From: Comamonadaceae bacterium | GTDB taxonomy: Bacteria > Pseudomonadota > Gammaproteobacteria > Burkholderiales > Burkholderiaceae_C | DNA: 64,000 bases | NCBI GenBank assembly: GCA_027484105.1 | Contig: JAIXUG010000028.1 | Location: 372,001 to 436,000, forward strand | Reading direction: 5' to 3' | Part shown: positions 1 through 6,815 of the stretch, piece after piece | How positions within the stretch are numbered: position 1 is the first letter of the stretch | Layout of the letters: each line of letters starts with the position of its first letter | Program-made: the position numbers and the translations under genes | The notes under the pieces: model-generated | Seen by the model: only the letters and a program-made list of their open reading frames with translations | Database searches by the model: none | What the model was told of the DNA's origin: nothing

Positions 1-114
1 AGCCAGGGCGATTGGTTCACTTTTTTCACACGCCCGCTCTCGGGCAGCCTGATGGCGATTTCGGTTTTGCTGCTGGTGGCGCCTGCCATTTGGCGGCAGC
101 TTCGCCGACGCTAA
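1..114 (+). CDS. Tripartite tricarboxylate transporter permease, TctA family (C-terminal fragment)
   Basis: The window opens inside a reading frame that ends at TAA 112-114. The visible 37 residues contain a hydrophobic helix (SLMAISVLLLVAPAIW) preceded by FFTRPLSGS and followed by a basic tail ending QLRRR. This matches the last membrane segment and tail of TctA-type large permeases (a 'Phe-x-x-Arg-Pro' then helix pattern). The next gene encodes a Bug-type periplasmic receptor, the usual partner of TctA. Only the last few percent of the protein is seen, so the family call rests on this short tail plus context. Confidence 0.6.
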   Translation, partial: SQGDWFTFFTRPLSGSLMAISVLLLVAPAIWRQLRRR

Positions 115-137
115 AACCCTTGCCGATAGAGGGTTTT
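113..137 (+). terminator. Hairpin after the tctA-like gene
   Basis: An 8-bp inverted repeat, AAAACCCT / AGGGTTTT, with a 9-base loop starts at the stop codon of the permease fragment. No U-tract follows beyond the stem's own four T. It may end or attenuate transcription between the permease and the receptor gene. Confidence 0.4.
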
Positions 138-219
138 GGTACGTAATTTCCCTCTTCAAAACGCCTGTTTTTTTTGTTCTGATGCAAGCTTCGATTTTTC
201 AACCAAAACGACAAAAGAC

Positions 220-1221
220 ATGAACCCCAACGATCCATCCCCCATTCAAAGACGCGACTACCTCAAGTGGATGGGCGCAGCAGGTCTGGCCGCATCGGGC
301 GTGTCGGGCCACGCCCAATCGGCCTGGCCCAACAAGCCGATTCGCTGGATCATCCCATTTGCACCGGGCGGCACCTCCAGCATCGTGGCCCGAGGCATTG
401 CAGCCCAGCTGACCAAGCAAATGGGCGTGTCCTTTGTCATTGACAACAAGGGCGGCGGTGGTGGTGTGCCCGCCATGCAAGAGCTTCACCGCGCTCCGGC
501 CGACGGCTACACCATCATCATGAGCCACATCGGCCTGATGGCGGTCAACCCCCTGATTTACCCTGACAGCGGCTACGACGTGAACAAAGACTTTGTGCCC
601 GTCACCTTGCTCTCTCGCGTGCCCAGCCTGTTTGTGGTGCACAAAGACGTGCCCGTGACCGACATGAAGTCCTTGGTCGCCTACGTCCGCGCCCGCCCAG
701 GTCAGCTCAACTATGCCTCTGCCGGCAACGCCAGCGCTGGCCACTTGGCCATGGAAGCGCTGAAACTGGCCACCGGCATGTTCATCACGCACATCCCCTA
801 CCGCGGCACAGGTCCTGCGCTGAACGACGTGCTGGCAGGTCGCATTCAATTGCTGTCCGCAGGCACCCCGGCCCTCTTGCCACACATCAAGAGCGGTAAC
901 CTGCGCTGCATTGCCACCGGCACAACCGAGCGCATTCCGGTACTGCCCGACGTCCCCACCGTCATGGAGTCTGGCTACAAAGACTTTGAAACCGTGCAGT
1001 GGTACGGCATCCATGCCCGTGCAGGCACGCCACCCGAGATCATCAACAGGCTGCAGCAAGAGTGCGCCAAGGCGGTGAAATCGCCCGAAGTCGTTGCTCA
1101 AAACGCCGCCGAAAGCGCCATCGCCGGCGGCGGCACGCCGGCCGAATACGGCGCCTACGTGGCGCGTGAACAAGCCCGTTGGAAAGAAGTGGTCATCAAG
1201 GCCCAAATTCGACCCGGTTAA
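220..1221 (+). CDS. Tripartite tricarboxylate transporter substrate-binding protein (Bug family)
   Basis: A 333-residue periplasmic receptor of the Bug/TctC family, which binds carboxylates or other small organic acids for a TctAB permease. I chose the ATG at 220 because it gives a short N-terminus with a twin-arginine-like signal (RRDYLKW, then GAAGLAASG) and an AQSAW cleavage region; upstream in-frame codons would add a non-signal extension. Family hallmarks are WIIPFAPGGTSSIVAR after the signal, VIDNKGGGGG at about residue 80, IPYRGTGPALNDVLAGRIQ in the middle and ERIPVLPDVPTVMESG. It follows the TctA tail by about 105 bases, consistent with one transporter locus. The substrate cannot be read from the sequence. 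Confidence 0.9.
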   Translation: MNPNDPSPIQRRDYLKWMGAAGLAASGVSGHAQSAWPNKPIRWIIPFAPGGTSSIVARGIAAQLTKQMGVSFVIDNKGGGGGVPAMQELHRAPADGYTIIMSHIGLMAVNPLIYPDSGYDVNKDFVPVTLLSRVPSLFVVHKDVPVTDMKSLVAYVRARPGQLNYASAGNASAGHLAMEALKLATGMFITHIPYRGTGPALNDVLAGRIQLLSAGTPALLPHIKSGNLRCIATGTTERIPVLPDVPTVMESGYKDFETVQWYGIHARAGTPPEIINRLQQECAKAVKSPEVVAQNAAESAIAGGGTPAEYGAYVAREQARWKEVVIKAQIRPG

Positions 1222-1262
1222 AGCCAGCCCTTGCCTGGCCCTCACCGAGGGCCGAGCGACCC

Positions 1263-1294
1263 AACCCCTGCAGGGCCACTTGCAGGGGTTTTTT
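1263..1294 (+). terminator. Rho-independent terminator after the Bug gene
   Basis: Stem AACCCCTGCA / TGCAGGGGTT with an 8-base loop, then T residues to 1294. It closes the transporter transcription unit. Its T-tract touches the stop codon of the convergent recombinase gene. Confidence 0.85.
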
Positions 1295-2571
1295 CATGGG
1301 TTGACGCGGCTGGGGTGTTTGGGCGTTCTGCGGCTTTGCAACATGCCCACATTCATTTCGCCATCCAGGGCGGAGGCATAAAAGCGCTCGATCATCTGCA
1401 CCGAAGTTCTGGCGTTTCGGGCCAAAGTCAACATGTCGATGCCCTGCCCGTACAGCAAACGGAACATGATCGACGTGTGCCTCAGGCAATACAAGGTGCG
1501 CAGACGGCCCATGGCGTCTTCTGGGGCCACACCGGCCTCGCGCATCACCCACTTGAACCAAAAGCCCAGCACCGCCAGCGCGTAGCCCCGGTCTTTTTCA
1601 CCGGGCAAAAACACATAATCTTCTGGTGAAGCCAAGCCCCGCTTTTGGGCATGAGCCAATAAGGACTCATAGACTTGAACCGCAGGACGCAAGGTGACCA
1701 TGGGCGTGTCATGCCGCTTGGTCTCAGGCAAGTTCAGACGCAAATAAATGCTCTCACCGCGCACCACCTGCACATGCTTGTGCTTGAGCTGTCGTAAATC
1801 GCCGGGACGGACAAAACTGTTGACCATGAAGCGGATCGCCCAGGCCATGTCCAATGGCAAGGTCAGATTTCGGGGGGCGACCCAAAAACGCTCTCGGTGG
1901 CCGGTTGAGGCCTTGACCTCAGGAGCCTGCGCACCGGTGCGGGCCAAGGCATACGCCACCCTGACCACAGCGGCATATTCGTGCAGGCTCAAGGCGGATC
2001 GCGGACGATTGGCGGCCTTGACCGCTGGCAACTCGGGGATTTCGCTCAAAAAACCATGGCGAATGGCCAGCTTCAAGAGCTTCCGCACAACCACCAAGTA
2101 TTGCGAAACGGTGGTGGGGCTGAGATGGAAGTCTGTCAAGCGCTTGACAAACGCATCCATCATCAGCGGGTTGACTTGCGAGGGTGGGATGTATTTGAAG
2201 AATGGCAAGACATGGGCATCGAGACGGTTGCGCAAAATGCCCACCGACGCCGAACTGAGCTCACCCCGCTTGACCCGGAGGGCTTCTTGGTCGAGCAGTT
2301 GCTCTGCCAACACATCGAAGCGGTTCGAGCGCATGGAACCCTGGGTCATTACCGAATTGGCCAACTCCGAATGGTCGGGTTCCTTTTCTTTTTCAACCCG
2401 GTTGTTGCAAACCCGCTCCCAAGCCAAAGGGCTGACCACATAAAAGGCTGGCTTGTTATTGTCAAGGATCGCCACCGCCGACTCGCCCGACAAACCAATG
2501 ACGTCCATGGGTTTGGCCAAGAAGTCCGACAAGCTTGCGCACAAAGGTGCCAGAAGTGGCTGCACTTGCAT
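1294..2571 (-). CDS. Tyrosine recombinase/integrase with antitoxin-like N-terminus
   Basis: A 425-residue tyrosine recombinase. The C-terminal catalytic domain (about residues 230-410) shows the first Arg in FVRPGDLRQLK, the second box as YCLRHTSIMFRLL (Tyr where most integrases have His before LRHT), RNARTSVQMIERFYAS with the likely nucleophile Tyr, and an active-site Lys candidate in LPETKRHD. A SAM-like core-binding segment (about 95-185) precedes it. Unusually, residues 14-50 (DFLAKPMDV, then SAVAILDNNKPAFYVVSP) resemble the DNA-binding N-terminus of Phd/YefM antitoxins. ATG at 2571 follows AAGGA at short spacing. No phage genes surround it. It is transcribed away from a porin gene that starts about 80 bases upstream, with three inverted repeats between them. 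Confidence 0.85.
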   Translation of the reverse strand: MQVQPLLAPLCASLSDFLAKPMDVIGLSGESAVAILDNNKPAFYVVSPLAWERVCNNRVEKEKEPDHSELANSVMTQGSMRSNRFDVLAEQLLDQEALRVKRGELSSASVGILRNRLDAHVLPFFKYIPPSQVNPLMMDAFVKRLTDFHLSPTTVSQYLVVVRKLLKLAIRHGFLSEIPELPAVKAANRPRSALSLHEYAAVVRVAYALARTGAQAPEVKASTGHRERFWVAPRNLTLPLDMAWAIRFMVNSFVRPGDLRQLKHKHVQVVRGESIYLRLNLPETKRHDTPMVTLRPAVQVYESLLAHAQKRGLASPEDYVFLPGEKDRGYALAVLGFWFKWVMREAGVAPEDAMGRLRTLYCLRHTSIMFRLLYGQGIDMLTLARNARTSVQMIERFYASALDGEMNVGMLQSRRTPKHPSRVNP

Positions 2572-2616
2572 ATTCCTTAAAAGTATAGAGTGTCAATAAA
2601 TACTCTTTTTCCTAAG

Positions 2617-2630
2617 TTGATAAATATCAA
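2617..2630. promoter_or_regulatory. 14-bp perfect palindrome between recombinase and porin
   Basis: The sequence TTGATAAATATCAA is a perfect palindrome 45 bases upstream of the recombinase start. A weaker pair AGAGT / ACTCT lies at about 2587-2606. These are candidate operators, possibly for autoregulation by the antitoxin-like N-terminal domain of the recombinase. That role is inferred from position only. Confidence 0.35.
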
Positions 2631-2632
2631 AA

Positions 2633-2655
2633 AATGTAGCTGCTCTGGCTACATT
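2633..2655. repeat. 8-7-8 inverted repeat, candidate recombinase core site
   Basis: Perfect 8-bp arms AATGTAGC (2633-2640) and GCTACATT (2648-2655) flank a 7-base spacer TGCTCTG. Tyrosine recombinase core sites typically have inverted binding arms around a 6-8 base crossover region, and a recombinase gene begins 62 bases away. The site lies in the signal-peptide codons of the porin frame. The spacer TGCTCTG also occurs at the matching codons of the second porin near 16.7 kb. Confidence 0.45.
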
Positions 2656-3712
2656 GGCAGCCTGCAGCGCTGCTTTCGCTCAATCCACAGCCACCATCTC
2701 TGGCTCCCTGTCTGTTGGCGTCATGAACACTGGCGCTGCTGGTGATTCCGCTCAAGTTGGTTCATTGGGTGGTGGCGCCAACGCCATCAACATCGCCACT
2801 ACCGAAGACCTCGGCGGCGGCATGCGTGCTGGTACCAGCTTCCAAATGCGTTTCAACGCAGCTACGGGTGATCGTGGTTCTGCTGGTAACGGTAATGCTT
2901 TGTTCCATGAAGCCAACGTTTTCCTGACCAACAGCATGGGCACTTTGCGTGTGGGTAAGATTGCTGAAGCTAGCATCTGCTCTTTTGACCCTTGGGGTTG
3001 CACAGGCGGCGCATCTACAGTTGCCGGCGCTACTGGCACCATCGGCGCTAACGGCTCTGGTTTGATCGGCGCACAAGCTGTGCAAAATGCGTTCAGCTTG
3101 GCTACTCCTGTCATCAATGGTTTCAGCGCTTCTTATTTGACATCTATTTCTCCTTCAGAAGGCGCTACTGCTAGTGCCAGCTCTGCTGGTTCGCAGTCGA
3201 TTGGTCGTAAGTTTGAGCGAACATCTTTGAGCCTGAACTATGCTAAAGGCCCCATTGCTGCCCGTTACCTGCGTACTACAGGTTCCAACAACACTGGTGG
3301 TGACTGGACTTCTCTCAATCGTGGTGCAACAGCAGCCACTAACGGAGCAATCAGCGATGCTGATGCTACTGCAACAGCTATCGCTGCTAGCTATAATTTC
3401 GGCGTGGCACTCGTGAATGTCTCTAATTCTCTGACTGAAAATGCCGCTGGTGCCAAAACTGCTGACATTACCGTGGTCAGCGCCAGCATCCCAATGGGCG
3501 CTACCACACTGTTGGCTGGCTACAGCAAGGATTCTGTCAAAGCAGCCAATGCCGACACCCGTTTTGCTGTTGGCGTTAACTACGCACTGAGCAAGCGTAC
3601 TACTGTGGGCGCGGACATCTTCAAGCAAGAAGGTATGGCTGCTGTTGCTGGTACTGGCGCTACTGGTGCAGCTGGCACCGGTTTCGTGATTCGTGCTCGC
3701 CACACTTTCTAA
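2654..3712 (+). CDS. Outer-membrane porin lacking a normal start codon
   Basis: A beta-barrel porin of the Gram-negative trimeric type, paralogous to the porin at 15759-16712 (shared TISG...NVGVMNTGAAG region, GANAIN, EDLGGG, FDPWGCTGGAS, C-terminal VIRARHTF with terminal Phe). The coordinates use the first permissible codon, TTG 2654. The homologous frame continues upstream to 2624 with a full 20-residue signal peptide (ending ALATLAACSAAFAQ), but where the paralog has ATG this gene has ATA, and an in-frame TAA lies just before it. Starting at TTG would remove most of the signal peptide. The gene may therefore be silent, start at a rare codon, or depend on recombination at the overlapping inverted repeat for its 5' end. 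The mature barrel frame is intact and its GC content is visibly lower than that of neighbouring genes. Confidence 0.75.
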   Translation: MAACSAAFAQSTATISGSLSVGVMNTGAAGDSAQVGSLGGGANAINIATTEDLGGGMRAGTSFQMRFNAATGDRGSAGNGNALFHEANVFLTNSMGTLRVGKIAEASICSFDPWGCTGGASTVAGATGTIGANGSGLIGAQAVQNAFSLATPVINGFSASYLTSISPSEGATASASSAGSQSIGRKFERTSLSLNYAKGPIAARYLRTTGSNNTGGDWTSLNRGATAATNGAISDADATATAIAASYNFGVALVNVSNSLTENAAGAKTADITVVSASIPMGATTLLAGYSKDSVKAANADTRFAVGVNYALSKRTTVGADIFKQEGMAAVAGTGATGAAGTGFVIRARHTF

Positions 3713-3718
3713 TCCCCC

Positions 3719-3734
3719 ACTGGCATCCGCCAGT
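3719..3734 (+). repeat. Porin 3'-UTR hairpin shared with the second porin
   Basis: ACTGGC / GCCAGT stem with a 4-base loop, six bases after the porin stop. The same CTGGC / GCCAG stem with a different loop, followed by the same TTGAGATyTAGAA linker and the same terminator stem, occurs downstream of the porin at 15759-16712. Confidence 0.55.
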
Positions 3735-3750
3735 TGAGATCTAGAATCAA

Positions 3751-3782
3751 AACCCACCATGGCAACATGGTGGGTTTTTTTC
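3751..3782 (+). terminator. Rho-independent terminator of the porin gene
   Basis: Stem AACCCACCATG / CATGGTGGGTT, loop GCAA, then a run of eight T. The stem is nearly identical to the terminator of the second porin. From here to 3940 I see no gene: the stretch separates convergent units and contains a short minus-strand open frame with no recognisable product. Confidence 0.9.
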
Positions 3783-3940
3783 GGTCTGCTCCAGACGGTC
3801 AAACAACACGCTCTCACCATCGCGGGGCAGTGGAGGTATCACAGCGTCCAATGCATCTGCAGCCCCTTGAACACATGCGGTAAAGGCTGCCTGCCTTGAC
3901 GTGTGGCTGGCTTGGCGGAAGGCCAGCGACAAGCAAGCCC

Positions 3941-4936
3941 TTACTGGACCGCGTGACAAGCGATCTTGATGCCTTTGAAGTCGCGCAGAACAGGCCGCTC
4001 GGCTTTGCAGAGGTCGGTGGCTTGTGGGCAGCGGGGATGAAAGGTGCAGCCCGTGGGCGGGTTGAGCGGGTTGGGCACCTCGCCTTGCACGGGGGTTCGG
4101 GCGCGTCCGGTATCGTGCATTTTGGGAATCGCGTCCAACAGCATCCGGGTGTAAGGGTGCTGCGGGTTGCCAAACAAGGTGTGCTTGTCGGCCAGCTCCA
4201 CCAGTCGGCCCAAATACATCACACCCACCTGGTCACTCACATGGCGCACCACCGCCAGGTTGTGGCTGATGAACAAGTACGTCAGGCCCCGCTCGCGTTG
4301 CAGGTCCTTCATGATGTTGAGCACCTGCGCCTGCACGCTCACATCGAGCGCCGAGGTCGGCTCGTCACACACCAAAAACTCGGGCGCTGTGGCCAGGGCT
4401 CGGGCGATCGAAATGCGCTGGCGTTGCCCACCTGAAAACTGGTGGGGGTACTTGACCATGTCGAGCGGCGACAAACCCACCGACTGGAGCAGCCCGGCCA
4501 CGCGTTCTTTCAGCTCACCGGCATCTTTGATCAGGCCGTGCTCTTTGAGCGGTTCGCCAACGATGTCGTCCACCGTCCAACGCGGGTTCAGGCTGGCATA
4601 CGGGTCCTGAAAAATCATCTGGATGCGCTGGCGCATTTGACGGGCATCGGCCGACTTGAAGGCCGCATGGGCGTCTTGCCCGTCAAAAGTCAGGCCGCCG
4701 CGTGTGGGCTCATACAGCCCCACCAACAAGCGGGCAACCGTGCTTTTGCCGCAGCCGGACTCGCCCACCAAAGCCAAGGTTTTGCCGCGCTCGATCTCAA
4801 AGCTCACACCGTCCACGGCGTTGAGCATCTGACGTGGTTTGCGTTCAATCACGCGGTTGAGCCAGGGAGCTGACACGTCAAAGGTCTTGGCCAGGTCGTG
4901 GGCCACGACCAAGGGCTGTGTCTTGTTGTCGCTCAT
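3941..4936 (-). CDS. Peptide ABC transporter ATP-binding protein, DppF/OppF type
   Basis: A 331-residue cytoplasmic ATPase, last gene of a seven-gene operon. Walker A is GESGCGKST, the signature is FSGGQRQRISIARAL, Walker B ends VCDEPTSALD, and the oligopeptide-type C-terminal extension has PLNPPTGCTFHPRCP followed by further cysteines, which in this family can bind an Fe-S cluster. Start ATG 4936 overlaps the stop of the preceding ATPase gene (ATGA). It pairs with the DppD-like subunit to power import through the two permeases encoded upstream. Confidence 0.93.
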   Translation of the reverse strand: MSDNKTQPLVVAHDLAKTFDVSAPWLNRVIERKPRQMLNAVDGVSFEIERGKTLALVGESGCGKSTVARLLVGLYEPTRGGLTFDGQDAHAAFKSADARQMRQRIQMIFQDPYASLNPRWTVDDIVGEPLKEHGLIKDAGELKERVAGLLQSVGLSPLDMVKYPHQFSGGQRQRISIARALATAPEFLVCDEPTSALDVSVQAQVLNIMKDLQRERGLTYLFISHNLAVVRHVSDQVGVMYLGRLVELADKHTLFGNPQHPYTRMLLDAIPKMHDTGRARTPVQGEVPNPLNPPTGCTFHPRCPQATDLCKAERPVLRDFKGIKIACHAVQ

Positions 4937-5901
4937 ACAGCGCTCCCGTCGTGCAGCCAGCAGGCGGCTTGGGTGGATCCGGCTTGGACCAAGTCGGGGC
5001 GATCCTGGCGGCAACGGTCAAAAGCTTTGGGGCACCGCGGGTTGAAGGCGCAGCCTTGGGGGATGGCGTTCAGGCGTGGCATGGCGCCGTCAATTTGGTT
5101 GAGGCGTTCGCGGTCAATGTCCATGTCGGGGATCGAGGCCATCAGGCCAGCGGTGTAGGGGTGAGCCGGGTGGTTGATGACCTGGTGCACCGGGCCAATC
5201 TCGGCCACGCGCCCGGCGTAAAGCACAGCCACGCGGTCGCAGGTTTCGGCGATCACGCCCATGTCGTGCGTGATCAACATGACGGCAGCGCCGCGGTCTT
5301 TGCAGACCTTTTTGAGCAAGCTGATGATCTGCGCCTGGATCGACACATCGAGGGCTGTGGTGGGCTCGTCGGCCACAATCAGCTGCGGCTCGGCCGCCAG
5401 GGCCAGCGCAATCACCACGCGTTGGCGCATGCCGCCAGAAAACTGGTGAGGGTAGTGGTCGATGCGCTCTTCGGCTGCCGAAATACCGGTGTCCTTGAGC
5501 AACTGAATCGCGCGCTGGCGCGCCTCTTGCGGCGTCACGGGCAAGTGGGCCAAGATGGTTTCGGTCAGCTGTCGACCGATGCTGTAGAGGGGGTTGAGCG
5601 AAGTCAGTGGATCCTGAAAAATCGCCCCGATCTTGCGGCCCCGGATGTGGCGCATCTGGTCTGCATCGAGTTGGTCGATGCGCTGGCCTTCCAGCAAAAT
5701 TTCGCCACCGGCCACGCGGCCCGGTGGCTCCAGCAGACCAATGATGGACGCCCCGGTGAGCGACTTGCCCGCACCCGACTCGCCCACCACACCCAGAATT
5801 TCGCCGGGCGCGATGTCAAACGAGATATCGTCCAGCGCACGCAAGGTGCCATGGCGGCTGGGAAACTCCACCACCAGGTTTTTGACTTGTAAAAGACTCA
5901 T
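4933..5901 (-). CDS. Peptide ABC transporter ATP-binding protein, DppD/OppD type
   Basis: A 322-residue ATPase: Walker A GESGAGKSLTG, signature FSGGMRQRVVIALAL, Walker B IVADEPTTALD, H-loop LITHDMGV, and the C-terminal GCAFNPRCP cysteine region typical of dipeptide/oligopeptide transporters. Its ATG overlaps the permease stop by four bases, and its own stop overlaps the next ATPase start, so the three genes are translationally coupled. Confidence 0.93.
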   Translation of the reverse strand: MSLLQVKNLVVEFPSRHGTLRALDDISFDIAPGEILGVVGESGAGKSLTGASIIGLLEPPGRVAGGEILLEGQRIDQLDADQMRHIRGRKIGAIFQDPLTSLNPLYSIGRQLTETILAHLPVTPQEARQRAIQLLKDTGISAAEERIDHYPHQFSGGMRQRVVIALALAAEPQLIVADEPTTALDVSIQAQIISLLKKVCKDRGAAVMLITHDMGVIAETCDRVAVLYAGRVAEIGPVHQVINHPAHPYTAGLMASIPDMDIDRERLNQIDGAMPRLNAIPQGCAFNPRCPKAFDRCRQDRPDLVQAGSTQAACWLHDGSAV

Positions 5902-6815
5902 CGCAATCTCGGATTCAGCGCGTCGCGCAACCAGTCACCCAACAAATTGACCGACAGAGCGATCAGCACCAGCATCACGCCCGGGAAAATCGTGATCCAC
6001 CACTCGCCCGAGAACAAATAGTCGTTGCCCACGCGAATGAGCGTGCCCAGTGAAGGCGAAGTAGGTGGTGCGCCCACGCCCAAAAACGACAAGGTGGCCT
6101 CCGTCAAGATGGCAGAAGCCACCTGGATGGTGGCCAGCACCAACACCGGCCCCATCACATTGGGCAGCACATGTTTGAACATGATGCGCAAGGGCGCCAC
6201 CCCTGTCACACGCGCAGCTTGAACGTACTCTTTGTTGCGCTCGACCAGCGTCGTGCCACGCACGGTGCGGGCGTATTGCACCCAGCCCGTGAGAGTGATC
6301 GACACAATCAACACGCCAAAAGCCAGCGATTCGTGCGCATTGGGAAACAAAGCGCGACCCACGCCCGCGATCAAAAGCGCCACCAAAATGGCGGGAAAGG
6401 ACAGCATCACATCGCACAAGCGCATGAGCAAGGCGTCGATCCAGCCGCCTTTGAAGCCCGCCAACAGGCCCAAGCCCACGCCCACCAAGACCGACAACAC
6501 CACCGAGGCCAGGCCCACCACCAAAGAGATGCGTGAGCCATAGATGATGGCCGAGAGGATGTCACGCCCCTGGTCATCGGTGCCCAGCAAGAACTGGCTG
6601 GTGCCGCCTTCCATCCAGACCGGAGGCCGGCGCGCGTCGCTCAACTCCAGCGTGGCCAGATCAAAGGGGTTGGTGGGGGCCACCCATCCGGCGAACACTG
6701 CCGAAAACAGGCAAACAAAGGCGATGAAGGCCGCCACCATTGCCGTGGGCGACTGGCGGAAGCTGTAGCCCACATCGCTGTGGAGCCATCGGGTCAAGGC
6801 ATTGCTCATGGTCAC
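5898..6815 (-). CDS. Peptide ABC transporter permease, DppC/OppC type
   Basis: A 305-residue inner-membrane permease with an N-terminal cytoplasmic segment, a first helix (MVAAFIAFVCLFSAVFAG), a periplasmic part with FLLGTDDQGRDILS that is characteristic of OppC proteins, and about five further helices. The EAA loop is VRGTTLVERNKEYVQAARVTG. The start is GTG 6815, overlapping the TGA of the binding-protein gene (GTGA); ATG 6809 is an alternative two codons in. It forms the channel with the DppB-type permease encoded two genes upstream. Confidence 0.92.
   Translation of the reverse strand: MTMSNALTRWLHSDVGYSFRQSPTAMVAAFIAFVCLFSAVFAGWVAPTNPFDLATLELSDARRPPVWMEGGTSQFLLGTDDQGRDILSAIIYGSRISLVVGLASVVLSVLVGVGLGLLAGFKGGWIDALLMRLCDVMLSFPAILVALLIAGVGRALFPNAHESLAFGVLIVSITLTGWVQYARTVRGTTLVERNKEYVQAARVTGVAPLRIMFKHVLPNVMGPVLVLATIQVASAILTEATLSFLGVGAPPTSPSLGTLIRVGNDYLFSGEWWITIFPGVMLVLIALSVNLLGDWLRDALNPRLR

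Noticed and set aside
1294-3712. Prophage or genomic island around the recombinase
   Set aside because: No phage structural, repressor, excisionase or tRNA attachment genes are present; the flanks are ordinary transporter genes, so a lone recombinase with a local target is more likely.
3747-3959. Small minus-strand frame between the porin terminator and the ABC operon
   Set aside because: It overlaps the terminator hairpin, starts inside the ATPase gene end and has no recognisable motif; probably chance, perhaps a gene remnant.
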